64,000 nt of DNA. It comes from an uncultured Rhodopila sp. GTDB lineage: Bacteria; Pseudomonadota; Alphaproteobacteria; Acetobacterales; Acetobacteraceae. The translations under genes and the position numbers were made by a program. This document shows positions 46,426 through 54,356 of the stretch, piece after piece. Position 1 is the stretch's first letter. Each line of letters begins with the position of its first letter. Under the pieces are notes generated by a model. That model worked only from the letters and a program-made list of their open reading frames with translations, searched no databases and had not been told where the DNA came from. The stretch covers positions 1 to 64,000 of the forward strand of contig CAINOE010000142.1 of the NCBI GenBank assembly GCA_903851415.1. Direction: 5' to 3'.

Positions 46426-46695
46426 TTACCGCCGCAGCGACAGGCGGCCAATCAGGGTCTGATACCGCGCCTCGTCCTTCTTCTTCAGGTAGTCCAGCAG
46501 CCGGCGCCGCCGGCCGACGAGCATCAGAAGGCCGCGGCGGGAGTGGAAGTCCTTTGCGTGGGTCTTGAGGTGCTCGGTCAGGTTGCCGATGCGCTCGGAC
46601 AGCAGCGCCACCTGGACCTCGGGGCTGCCGGTATCGGCCGCACCCGTCGCGTATTCGCCAATGAGCGTCGTGCGACGCTCCGCCGTGATCGACAT
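46426..46695 (-). CDS. rpsO: 30S ribosomal protein S15
   Basis: This 89-residue protein has the standard S15 sequence: MSITAERRTTLIGEYA, TGSPEVQVALLSERI, HLKTHAKDFHSRRGLLMLVGRRRRLLDYL and YQTLIGRLSLRR. It binds 16S rRNA in the platform of the small subunit. AGGAG precedes the ATG. The gene is between truB and pnp in the usual order. Confidence 0.97.
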   Translation of the reverse strand: MSITAERRTTLIGEYATGAADTGSPEVQVALLSERIGNLTEHLKTHAKDFHSRRGLLMLVGRRRRLLDYLKKKDEARYQTLIGRLSLRR

Positions 46696-46742
46696 CAGGA
46701 ATTCTCCTGCACAGGGGGTTGGTGAGGACGCGTGCGGAGGTC

Positions 46743-47672
46743 CTACAGGACCCGTTCGGGCTTCAGCATGCCGTCTTCGAGACGGCACAGCCCGATCACG
46801 CGGCCCCCCGCCATGGCTCTTGCCAACCCCCCGTTGGGGTCAGCCGAGTCCGGAATCCGGCCCATCAGGGCGATCAGGCTGATGGCCTGGCCCTGGTGCA
46901 GCGCGGCGGCCTCCTGCTCGGTCAAGGCCAGCGCCGGGATGTCGGCCAGCGCGGTCGCGACCGGAAGCAGCAGGTCCGGGGAAGCCGGCGCTTCATCGTC
47001 TGCTTCGCGCAGTTTGTCCAGCGGTATTGCATGCTGCTCGTTGAACGGGCCGACGCGCAGGCGCCTCAGCGCGGCGATGTGACCGACGCTGCCGCAGGCT
47101 TTGGCGAGGTCGCGGGCGAGGCTGCGCATGTAGACACCCTTGCCGGAGGCGACCTCGAACACCGCGGTGTCGGGGTCGGGGCGGTCGATCAGCACGAAGC
47201 GGTCGACCCGGGCGGGGCGAGGTTCCAGCACGGGCGCGCGGCCGTCGCGGGCCATGTCGTAGGCGCGCTCGCCGGCGACCTTGATGGCGGAGAAGACGGG
47301 CGGCACCTGCATGATGTCGCCGCGGAACTGCGGCAGGGCGGATTCGATGGCTGCGTCGTCGGGACGGATGTCGCTGGTCTCGGTGATGGCGCCGTCGGCG
47401 TCGTCGGTGTCGCGGGCTTCGCCGAACTTCAGGGTGAAGCGGTAGAGCTTGGTGCCGTCCATGACGTAGGGGACGGTCTTGGTGGCGGTGCCGAAGGCGA
47501 CCGGCAGCAGGCCGGTGGCGAGCGGGTCGAGGGTGCCGCCGTGGCCGGCTTTCTGGGCGTCGAAGATGCGCTTGACGCGGTTGACCACGTCGGTGCTGGT
47601 CAGCCCCGCCGGCTTGTCGATGATCAGCCACCCGTTGAGCGGGCGGCCGCGGGGCTTGCGGCGGGGGGACAT
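46743..47672 (-). CDS. truB: tRNA pseudouridine(55) synthase
   Basis: This 309-residue enzyme makes pseudouridine 55 in tRNA. The catalytic Asp is in GGTLDPLATG. Other signatures are NGWLIIDKPAGLTSTDVV, GHGGTLDPLATGLLPV, VPPVFSAIKVAGERAY and VASGKGVYMRSLARDL. It lies upstream of rpsO. rbfA, often directly before truB, is not adjacent: upstream DNA is a non-coding stretch and then an opposite-strand accessory gene. Confidence 0.95.
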   Translation of the reverse strand: MSPRRKPRGRPLNGWLIIDKPAGLTSTDVVNRVKRIFDAQKAGHGGTLDPLATGLLPVAFGTATKTVPYVMDGTKLYRFTLKFGEARDTDDADGAITETSDIRPDDAAIESALPQFRGDIMQVPPVFSAIKVAGERAYDMARDGRAPVLEPRPARVDRFVLIDRPDPDTAVFEVASGKGVYMRSLARDLAKACGSVGHIAALRRLRVGPFNEQHAIPLDKLREADDEAPASPDLLLPVATALADIPALALTEQEAAALHQGQAISLIALMGRIPDSADPNGGLARAMAGGRVIGLCRLEDGMLKPERVL

Positions 47673-48022
47673 GGTTGGGTGGGTGCTCGGTTGGATAGGG
47701 AGGCGGCGGGGTAGGGATTGGGGGGACGGTTGTCAATGGGATTTGGCGGGGTGAAGCCCGGGTCGGCCTTGGGAACCACCCACAGGGCAAATCCGCAATC
47801 AAGCTGCTCCGATCGCGACCACCACCCGATCTGACGACTGTAAATTTGCACTCGGGAGCGTGCTTGGTGGGTCGCCGCTCCGATAGCTGTCTTTTTGACG
47901 GAAGCAATCTCTCACAAACCGGCCCTGCCTGCCTCGAACCTTGAAGTTCGCCGCTACCGCAGCGCTTGCGGTCGCACGCTTGCCGTGATAACTATTTTAT
48001 GGCAATGGATTGAGGATTTCAA
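47673..48022. other. 350-bp divergent intergenic region
   Basis: The first 100 bp are G-rich on the plus strand; the last 100 bp become AT-richer. A TATTTTAT element (about 47992) with TTGCCG upstream may be the promoter of the CHAT-like gene, and GAGGA lies before its ATG. No gene is supported here. Confidence 0.35.
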
Positions 48023-48652
48023 ATGTCGAAGGCGGAAGTTTATATAATTGAGTCTCTTGATTTATCAGATGAGGATAGTCGAAAGGAAGGGGAGATCATC
48101 TCAAGGACTTTGACCCTTGCCGGGAAAAAGCCGATCTATCGTTATGTACGTACAAAGCGTGAATTTTCCTACTTCATCGAAGATTTCAAAAAGACTGACT
48201 ACAGATATCTTCACATATCGTGCCACGGGAACCAAGACCTTATTTGCTTGACAATGAACAAGATGAACAATGAGGAATTTGCGAAAATAGTTGGCCCCGC
48301 ACTGGATAAGAAGCGCCTGTTCCTTTCCGCATGTTTAGCTACAACGGAATATCTAGCCAAAGAGGTCTTTGCGCACGGTTCCTGCCGCTCCGTTGCCGGG
48401 CCCGCTTCTTCTATAAATTTCGATGATGCAGCAATCTTTTGGACAGCGTTCTATCACTTAATGTTTAAGAAGGAGGCCAAGAGCATGGCGAATCGCGATA
48501 TTGTCGCTAGTATAATGGCGTTTGGTTGGGCGCTGGCTGAACAATTTCATTTCTTCAGACCTGATACGAATGGTAATGTGAAGGGTCTAACGCTCCCTTC
48601 AAACGAGACTTTGGAAAAGAGAATCGACGGCTGGCTGACAACTGGTATGTGA
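48023..48652 (+). CDS. CHAT/caspase-like peptidase, stand-alone
   Basis: This 209-residue protein has a caspase-like His/Cys pair: H68 in YLHISCHGNQDLI and C104 in KRLFLSACLATTEYL. The LHISCHG then LSAC pattern is typical of CHAT-domain peptidases. No signal peptide, membrane helix or repeat is visible. The codon use is AT-rich, unlike the GC-rich neighbours, which points to horizontal transfer. In defence systems CHAT proteases usually work with a sensor protein, but no such partner is adjacent. The ATG follows GAGGA with 7-nt spacing. Confidence 0.7.
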   Translation: MSKAEVYIIESLDLSDEDSRKEGEIISRTLTLAGKKPIYRYVRTKREFSYFIEDFKKTDYRYLHISCHGNQDLICLTMNKMNNEEFAKIVGPALDKKRLFLSACLATTEYLAKEVFAHGSCRSVAGPASSINFDDAAIFWTAFYHLMFKKEAKSMANRDIVASIMAFGWALAEQFHFFRPDTNGNVKGLTLPSNETLEKRIDGWLTTGM

Positions 48653-48808
48653 TACCAATGAGGCTCCTTCAAAGCAGTTACTCCGAGGCTGCCCTTTCCT
48701 TTCAAGACCCAGACGGCACCCTGGATGTTATTGAGGCTCTGCGTAGTCAGGATGGTTGCACCGGTCGCGCCATGCTACTAAGCACGCAACGGATCGCGCA
48801 ACTTCACT

Positions 48809-49603
48809 TCACGCCTGAAACTCCATCACCTCATCCCCCGCCGCAAAATACGCCCCCTCATTCTGCGCATGAGCCACGATCACCCCGGTGATTTCCCCCC
48901 GCAAAGCCGCCAGCCGAGGCTGAAGCCTCTCCCAATCCAAATCCACGATCGCATCCCCCAAAGCATCGGGTATCCATTGCAGATACTCCAGCCCCGCATG
49001 CCATCCATATTCCTGCAACAGACCCAGCCTGATAAACACCAAATCCCAAAGCGCCTCCTGCCACGCCGGGACCGCGCCCCCCTCCGCGTACAAATCCTCG
49101 TCCTTGAAATGCGGCGTATCGCTCAACTCCTGCACCACGGCCATCACCAACCGATACGAACTCTTCCAACTGTTCCGGCCAGCCATATAGCGCCTGACCA
49201 GACAGCCATGCGCAGCCGATCGGCGGCCGTCCACGCCTCCGGTCAACGATTCGACGAAAATCCATGTCGGCTTGCTCTTGTGATAGCGCGCCAACACATT
49301 TGTCAGCGGATCGAATGCGTGCGCCTCCCGGGAAGACTTTTCACTGTAAGCAACAAGCCCGATCGCTTCCCGGGTATTGAGGTCCGCCATCCCGGAAAAC
49401 CCCGCAAACTCGGCGGCGTGCTCCCGCCTGGCCTCGTCCACGGTAAACCAGGGCAAATCCTTTCTGTGCAGATACTTGCAGGTGGTGCCCCGGGAATCCC
49501 TGATGATCGAATCATGATGCAGGCAAAATCCCGCACCCCGGCCGATGGTCAGGGTCTGGCCGGCATTGTGGATGCAGTTCCGGCAAGAAAACAGACCGTC
49601 CAT
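48809..49603 (-). CDS. Cys-containing hypothetical protein
   Basis: This 264-residue protein begins MDGLFSCRNCIHNAGQ. Cysteines C7 and C10 (CRNC), with others in GAGFCLHHD and GTTCKYLHR, look like a metal site. The C-terminal two thirds are Trp- and Leu-rich helices (VPAWQEALWDLVFIRLGLLQEYGWHAGL). No known family. The ATG at 49603 follows AGGAGGG at 6 nt and overlaps the stop of a 39-codon frame upstream, so the frame extending upstream is unlikely to be used. Confidence 0.62.
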   Translation of the reverse strand: MDGLFSCRNCIHNAGQTLTIGRGAGFCLHHDSIIRDSRGTTCKYLHRKDLPWFTVDEARREHAAEFAGFSGMADLNTREAIGLVAYSEKSSREAHAFDPLTNVLARYHKSKPTWIFVESLTGGVDGRRSAAHGCLVRRYMAGRNSWKSSYRLVMAVVQELSDTPHFKDEDLYAEGGAVPAWQEALWDLVFIRLGLLQEYGWHAGLEYLQWIPDALGDAIVDLDWERLQPRLAALRGEITGVIVAHAQNEGAYFAAGDEVMEFQA

Positions 49604-49722
49604 CAGACCCTCCTGAAAAAGGGCTGGACATGATCGAACGCCCGGGTAATCAGATCCTTGCGAGGCACGGATGCAGTCTCGAACTTCCAGGTCACGATTC
49701 CCTCCCGGCGCAAAACGGGCAT
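49603..49722 (-). CDS. possible small ORF coupled to the Cys-containing protein
   Basis: A 39-codon frame reads MPVLRREGIVTWKFETASVP and ends VQPFFRRV. Its TGA overlaps the ATG of the next gene as TGATG, a coupling signature. The frame continues upstream with RRCKRCG before the Met, a zinc-ribbon-like pair, but lacks an upstream start codon, so this may be the tail of a decayed small protein. No ribosome site was identified. Confidence 0.35.
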   Translation of the reverse strand: MPVLRREGIVTWKFETASVPRKDLITRAFDHVQPFFRRV

Positions 49723-49833
49723 CCCGCAGCGCTTGCAACGCCTTGTTCCTCTCCGCGTTCGTCTCGGCCTTCGCCACGCCGGTCGGGTTCGCGATCAGCT
49801 CCCCATGCTCCGTCGACAAACCGCCGCCGCGTC

Positions 49834-50277
49834 TCACCCGGGCCTGAACGGGTCGCGCCATGGGTTCGGATTGCCGGAAGCCGGCCAGTCCGCGGCCGAG
49901 ACAGTGAGGCTGGAATCGACTTCAATCAGTTTGTTGACGGTATCCGTCATGCCCGCGATGAAATCCATGGCGGCGCGAAACATCGCCTTCTCCTGATCGA
50001 GATTCGCCCTTTGCAGAATGATGATGAGCCCGTTGTGGATCTCAAGCCGGCGCGGATAGTACTTTCCGACGAAATCACGCCGGTTGTTCGTCACGAACAC
50101 GAAGTCCGTCTCGGCGATCCTGTCAACGATATCAGGGTCCTTCCAGGATACTTGACCGCGCGGAGGTTTGCCCAGCCACGGCACGTAAGTGGCATAGATG
50201 CCGTATTCGTCCCTGGCGATATCCGTCAACTCCGGCGAAAGACACTCATCGATCAGGAACTTCGCGTTCCCGTCCAT
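49834..50277 (-). CDS. DUF5615 family PIN-like toxin
   Basis: This 147-residue protein has a PIN-like (Mut7-C-type) fold. Acidic residues expected at the metal site are in FLIDECLSPEL, KDPDIVDRIAETDFVFVTNNRRDF. Such proteins are the predicted RNase toxin of DUF433/DUF5615 toxin-antitoxin pairs. Its ATG overlaps the TGA of the antitoxin gene (TGATG), so the two are coupled. The C-terminal 25 residues (Pro/Gly-rich) are extra. Confidence 0.85.
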   Translation of the reverse strand: MDGNAKFLIDECLSPELTDIARDEYGIYATYVPWLGKPPRGQVSWKDPDIVDRIAETDFVFVTNNRRDFVGKYYPRRLEIHNGLIIILQRANLDQEKAMFRAAMDFIAGMTDTVNKLIEVDSSLTVSAADWPASGNPNPWRDPFRPG

Positions 50278-50489
50278 CAATGCCGCCAGTCCAGCCCCGC
50301 CGATTCAGCCCAACGGATCGCCGCCTCGATTCCTCCGTCGGGGAGCGTCGGGTAGGCTTTGAAGATTCGGTCTATAGGATAGCCGGCCCGCAGATTGGCG
50401 ATAATAGTCTCCGCCGGAATGCGTGTTCCGGCGATGCACGGATCACCGCTCATCACTTCCGGATCGAGCACCACCTCGACGCGTGACAT
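50277..50489 (-). CDS. DUF433 family antitoxin
   Basis: This 70-residue protein has the DUF433 signature: VVLDPEVMSGDPCIAGTRIPAETIIANLRAG, YPTLPDGGIEAAIRW. The domain resembles HTH proteins and is the antitoxin partner of DUF5615/PIN toxins, as in VapB45-type pairs. AGGAGG lies 6 nt before the ATG, and I reject the longer upstream frame. It precedes and overlaps the toxin gene. Confidence 0.88.
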   Translation of the reverse strand: MSRVEVVLDPEVMSGDPCIAGTRIPAETIIANLRAGYPIDRIFKAYPTLPDGGIEAAIRWAESAGLDWRH

Positions 50490-50575
50490 GCATGCCTCCT
50501 GCCTTTGGTAGCGGCCGATATAGTGCCCCTGGCGCCACGGTATCAAGTTGTTCCGTGCGGGTCGGCGGACGACGT

Positions 50576-50683
50576 TCAGCGTCCGCCCGCCTTGGCCGCC
50601 CGCTTTGACTTCGGTGCCGCTGCGCGTCGGGCACGGATGCGTTCGAGCAACACGCTGGCCGGTTCGTCGTTGGGGTCCACATC
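50576..50683 (-). pseudogene. hsdS: 3'-terminal relic of a type I restriction specificity subunit
   Basis: On the minus strand a frame reads DVDPNDEPASVLLERIRARR and ends with Lys/Ala-rich KSKRAAKAGGR before the stop. HsdS proteins typically end with a very similar DPNDEPASVLLERIRAxRA then basic tail. Only the last 35 codons survive: upstream sequence loses the family pattern, with no conserved LPPLxEQ element. It is a scar of a lost restriction-modification locus, directly upstream of the toxin-antitoxin pair. Confidence 0.7.
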
Positions 50684-50787
50684 CGCTTCGATGGAACACA
50701 AAGGGCCAAAATAAGCAAACTCATGTCCGCGTTGCGGAATCTCGCGTTGGCCCGTCAGGTTGCCCGGGAGTGCCGGCTACCTCCTCC

Positions 50788-51957
50788 CTACCCCACCGAC
50801 GCGTAAACCGCCGCCTCGAACCCATCCAGCGCCGCCAGCACCGCGGCATCCGCGAACGGCAGCACCTGAGTCATCAGCACGCCCGCCACCTTCCGCACCG
50901 GATCGACCCAGTAATACGTATTGTTCAGCCCCGCCCAGGCCAAACTGCCCGCACTCCGCCCTGCCGGACCCGGCGCAGTATTGATCAGAAAACTCAGCCC
51001 CCACTTCTTCGCCATCCCGGGGAACAGCTCGACATCCTGCGACAAACGCGGCATCACGCTGACCATCGGCTGCACATCAAGCGCGCCCATATGGTTCTGC
51101 CCCATCAGCGCCACCGTCTCCGGCCGCAGGATGCGCGCGCCCTCCAATTCGCCGCCATTCAGCAGCGTCCGCAGGAACCGCATGTAGTCCGGCGCGGTGG
51201 AAAACAGCCCGCCCCCGCCCGTATAAAACTCCGGCGCCTGCCACGGCGGCAGCGCAATCGGCTCCAGCGACCCGTCCGCCTGCCGCGCATGCACCGTGGC
51301 CAGGCGGCTGGCCCATTCCGGCCGCAGGATGAAGCTGCTATCAACCATGCCCAGCGGCGCGAAGATGTGCCGCTGGAAATAGGTCTCCAGATCCAGCCCG
51401 CTGGCCGCCTCCACCATGCGCCCGGCGATGTCGATATTGGCGCCGTATTCCCACCGCTCCCCCGGATCGAACATCAGCGGCGCATCCAGCGCAGCGAGCC
51501 GGGCCGAGCGGATGCCCGGCAGGCCGGTGACGTCCTGATAACGTTGCAGCGCCGCGTCCCAGATGTCGTAGGCGAACCCCGCCGTATGGGTCAGCAGCCG
51601 CCGCAGCGTCACCTCCGACCGCGGCGCCCGCAGCACGGGTTGGCCCGCCGCGTCGAAGCCCTCCAGCACTTTCGTTGCGGCCAGGAACGGCAGGATCTCG
51701 CGCGCCGGCTGGTCCAGCGACAGCTTCCCCTGCTCGGTCAACTGCATCGCCGCCGCGGCGGTGACCGCCTTGGTCATCGAGGCGACGCGGAACACCGAAT
51801 CCGCCGTCATCCGCGCCGGCGCCGCCACGCTGCGGCGGCCGAACGCGGACTGGTAGACAACCCCGTGCTCATCGGCGGCCGCCGCCACCAGGCCGGCAAT
51901 CCGGTCCCCGCCGACCGCCGTCGCGAGGACGGAATCGATGAGCGGCTGGTTCGGCAT
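50788..51957 (-). CDS. serine beta-lactamase-like hydrolase (class C/EstB type)
   Basis: This 389-residue protein belongs to the beta-lactamase/PBP-like family. The nucleophile is S60 in SMTK (residues 60-63), with the family tyrosine region (WEYGANIDIAGRMVEA) and GGGGLFSTAPDYMRF. Members are esterases, D-aminopeptidases or beta-lactamases; no signal peptide is present, which argues against a periplasmic lactamase. The ATG at 51957 is preferred to a start 11 codons earlier. A close paralogue is at 54357. Confidence 0.85.
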   Translation of the reverse strand: MPNQPLIDSVLATAVGGDRIAGLVAAAADEHGVVYQSAFGRRSVAAPARMTADSVFRVASMTKAVTAAAAMQLTEQGKLSLDQPAREILPFLAATKVLEGFDAAGQPVLRAPRSEVTLRRLLTHTAGFAYDIWDAALQRYQDVTGLPGIRSARLAALDAPLMFDPGERWEYGANIDIAGRMVEAASGLDLETYFQRHIFAPLGMVDSSFILRPEWASRLATVHARQADGSLEPIALPPWQAPEFYTGGGGLFSTAPDYMRFLRTLLNGGELEGARILRPETVALMGQNHMGALDVQPMVSVMPRLSQDVELFPGMAKKWGLSFLINTAPGPAGRSAGSLAWAGLNNTYYWVDPVRKVAGVLMTQVLPFADAAVLAALDGFEAAVYASVG

Positions 51958-52032
51958 CGGCTTTTGCTTTCTGACGTGTGCGGCTGTCACTTTGCTATCA
52001 TCGCGTGGCGCCGCGAGGCAAATGTCAGTTGG

Positions 52033-52533
52033 TTACGGCCCGGAACCCGCGGTCAGCGCGGCGGGCGCACGAAGCTGCACCGGCGCGCGCAGACGCAGGC
52101 GCGCCCGCCGCTCGAACGCGTCCACCGTCTTGCGCAGCAGCGCCTCAAAGGCGCCGGACGCCAGGCGCGCAACGATCGGGTTGTGGAATTCATACTCGGC
52201 GCAGAAATCGACCAGCGTCCGCGCCGGGCCGCAGGGTTCGAACCGCCAGGTCACATGCAGGTTGCGCAGCGGTCCATCCGTCGAATCCACGGTGATCCGC
52301 CGCGCCGAATCATCGGCCAGGGTGCGGTTGGTGTAGCCGAATTGCATGGGCGGGACGCCGACGGTCATGCGGGATACGATCTCGGTGCAGCCCGGACGTA
52401 TCTCGCGGCGCGAGTAGATTTTCTCGCCGGTGCAACCCGGCACGAACTGCGGATAGCGCTCGATATCGACCACCAGGGCGAACATCTCCGCCCAACCGTG
52501 CTCAATAGTCCTGCGTATGGCGATCGTCCGCAT
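52033..52533 (-). CDS. RatA/Coq10-like START domain protein
   Basis: This 166-residue protein has the polyketide-cyclase/START-like fold typical of Coq10/RatA: MRTIAIRRTIEHGWAEMFALVVDIERYPQFVPGC, then VDSTDGPLRNLHVTWRF and VDFCAEYEFHNPIVARLASGAFE. In alphaproteobacteria such proteins are linked to ubiquinone function. The RatA ribosome-inhibition activity was reported in E. coli and should not be assumed here. Start ATG 52533 is chosen for the family's length. Confidence 0.85.
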   Translation of the reverse strand: MRTIAIRRTIEHGWAEMFALVVDIERYPQFVPGCTGEKIYSRREIRPGCTEIVSRMTVGVPPMQFGYTNRTLADDSARRITVDSTDGPLRNLHVTWRFEPCGPARTLVDFCAEYEFHNPIVARLASGAFEALLRKTVDAFERRARLRLRAPVQLRAPAALTAGSGP

Positions 52534-52596
52534 GGCGATGGCTTGCCCCCCGGCGGAACCATGCGGCAAGGACGGAGCCGAACGCCTTGATGTGCG

Positions 52597-53049
52597 TCAA
52601 GTACCACGATCCGGCGCCGCTTGCGCGCCTCGCCTGCCGCCGCGCCTCCCGGCGGCTGGGGCGGCGCGAGGCGCCTCGTCAGCGGCCTCCGGCGGTTCGG
52701 CGCCGCGAACGGCGGGACGCGCGGCCCGCTTGCGCGGCTTCGGGGCCGGTGCCGGGCGGTAGACCACCGCCGCGATCAGGCCGAGAAGCAGCAGCACAAC
52801 CGCTCCGGCGCCGAGCCGGGCCGGCTCGCCCGCCTGCCCGGCGAGACAGGCCCATAGCAGCCTGGCCACCGCCCCGGTATCGAGAATGAAAGCCGCAACG
52901 AACACCACGGCGGCGGCGCACATCACGAGCACGCGCCGCGCTAACCGGTATCGGCCGCTACCGCCGGATTTTCGGGATTTCCCGCGCGGCCGCCCGGACG
53001 CGCCTTTGGCGCGCCGGACCCGCGTCGCCGGAGTCGGGATGCCGTCCAT
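52597..53049 (-). CDS. hypothetical membrane protein
   Basis: This 150-residue protein has a basic N terminus (ARGKSRKSGG-like), two membrane helices (LVMCAAAVVFVAAFIL and LGAGAVVLLLLGLIAAVV), and a C-terminal Ala/Pro/Arg/Glu tail without structure. No family is recognised. The two basic flanks predict both ends in the cytoplasm. Confidence 0.55.
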   Translation of the reverse strand: MDGIPTPATRVRRAKGASGRPRGKSRKSGGSGRYRLARRVLVMCAAAVVFVAAFILDTGAVARLLWACLAGQAGEPARLGAGAVVLLLLGLIAAVVYRPAPAPKPRKRAARPAVRGAEPPEAADEAPRAAPAAGRRGGRRGAQAAPDRGT

Positions 53050-53067
53050 GCCGGCATCCTGCTGCGC

Positions 53068-53364
53068 CTACCTCGCCAGGGAAAGGGGATCGTATGCGGC
53101 AATCCCGCGCGCCCGCGCCCACCCCGGCCGAGCCACCCCGGAAAGCCGCCGGATCGGCCAAAAAACCCTGATCCGGCCGCGAATCCGGGCAAGGGCCGCG
53201 GCGGGTTGGGCCGCGGCGGCGGGGTCGGAGTCCGCGGGCCAGCCGATACCGCATGCCGCGCAATAGGCGCCCTGCGACCGCGTTTCTCGCAAGCCGAAAA
53301 CGCTGCGCCGAAGCGTGATCACGGTTTCCGGCATCATCGCACCGCCGCATCGTTTGCATTTCAT
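53068..53364 (-). CDS. zinc-ribbon hypothetical protein
   Basis: This 98-residue protein starts MKCKRCGGAMMPETVITLRR and has C3-x-x-C6 and a second pair in GAYCAACGIGW, so a four-cysteine zinc ribbon is likely. The rest is Arg/Ala-rich. The gene stops 18 bp before the membrane protein gene on the same strand. Function unknown. Confidence 0.55.
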   Translation of the reverse strand: MKCKRCGGAMMPETVITLRRSVFGLRETRSQGAYCAACGIGWPADSDPAAAAQPAAALARIRGRIRVFWPIRRLSGVARPGWARARGIAAYDPLSLAR

Positions 53365-53615
53365 CGCCTGTTTCCCTCTGTCCCCTTGTGCGGACAGATC
53401 CTACACGCCTCTTCGAACAAATCAAGAACAATTTGACGCGGCGCCAAAGGATTCGCGCCTGCGCCGGCGACAGCCAACCGCCCGGCGGGAGAAACCACCC
53501 GATGCCGGAACGGTCGTTGACAGCGGCGCGGCTGATCGCGATCCTGGATCTATGGCAACCCCGCCAAGACCAGCCGATCGGCCGGTCCCGCCCGGCGCAA
53601 CTTCGGGACAGCAGC

Positions 53616-54326
53616 ATGACCGCGCAGCCGGCGAGCACCAGCGCAGCGGCGAACTTCACCGGCTTTCCATCGGAGGGACTGCGCTTTCTGCGCGACCTCG
53701 CGGACAACAACAATCCGGACTGGTTCAAGCCGCGGCGCGGCGACTATGACGCGCTGGTGCGCGGCCCAATGGTGGCGCTTGTGGCCGATGTTCTGACGCT
53801 CGCGGCGGAACGCCGGCTTCCGCTGACGGGAGAGCCGGAGCAGGCGGTTTTCCGCATTCACCGCGATATCCGGTTTTCCCGGGACAAGCGCCCGTACAAG
53901 ACGCATTGCGGCGCCTCGCTCAGCCGCACCGGCAAAAAGCTGGCGCCCGGCCTGCTCTACATCCACATCGAGCCGGCAGGCTGCTTCGTCGCCGCCGGAT
54001 TCTGGCATCCCGAGCCGCCCTTGCTGCACCGGCTGCGCCAGCGCATTCTGACTGATCCGGATCGTTTCCTCCATGTGGTGCGCGCGCTGGATCGCGGCGG
54101 CATGCCGATCGGGCCGGACGATGAAGCGACGAAACGTTTGCCGCGCGGGTGCGAGCCCGGGCAGGGGACGGAGGTTGAACCGTTCCTCAAACATCGCAGT
54201 TTCATTGCGCGGCGCTCGCTCGACGAAGCTGAAACCGGTTCGCCCGGGTTGCCGGCGTTGCTGCTGGACTGTTTCGCGGCGGCGCGGCCGCTGCTGGATT
54301 TCGGCTGGGATGTGGCCGATGCATGA
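53616..54326 (+). CDS. DUF2461 / TIGR02453 family protein
   Basis: This 236-residue protein matches DUF2461: FTGFPSEGLRFLRDLADNNNPDWFKPRRGDYDALVRGPM, RIHRDIRFSRDKRPYKTHCGASLS, and APGLLYIHIEPAGCFVAAGFWHPEP. The family is widespread with no settled activity. The frame is open for 76 codons upstream, but homology starts soon after the ATG at 53616. Confidence 0.85.
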   Translation: MTAQPASTSAAANFTGFPSEGLRFLRDLADNNNPDWFKPRRGDYDALVRGPMVALVADVLTLAAERRLPLTGEPEQAVFRIHRDIRFSRDKRPYKTHCGASLSRTGKKLAPGLLYIHIEPAGCFVAAGFWHPEPPLLHRLRQRILTDPDRFLHVVRALDRGGMPIGPDDEATKRLPRGCEPGQGTEVEPFLKHRSFIARRSLDEAETGSPGLPALLLDCFAAARPLLDFGWDVADA

Positions 54327-54356
54327 CGCTGGTCCGCGGCAAGGCGACAGAATCCG

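Noticed and set aside
48649..48891. Frame overlapping the stop of the CHAT-like gene
   Set aside because: Its end runs antisense through the next gene with Pro/His-rich sequence; ATGTGA overlap alone is not enough.
52033..52533. RatA toxin of a RatAB toxin-antitoxin pair
   Set aside because: No RatB-like gene adjoins it; the sequence fits the Coq10/START housekeeping type better.
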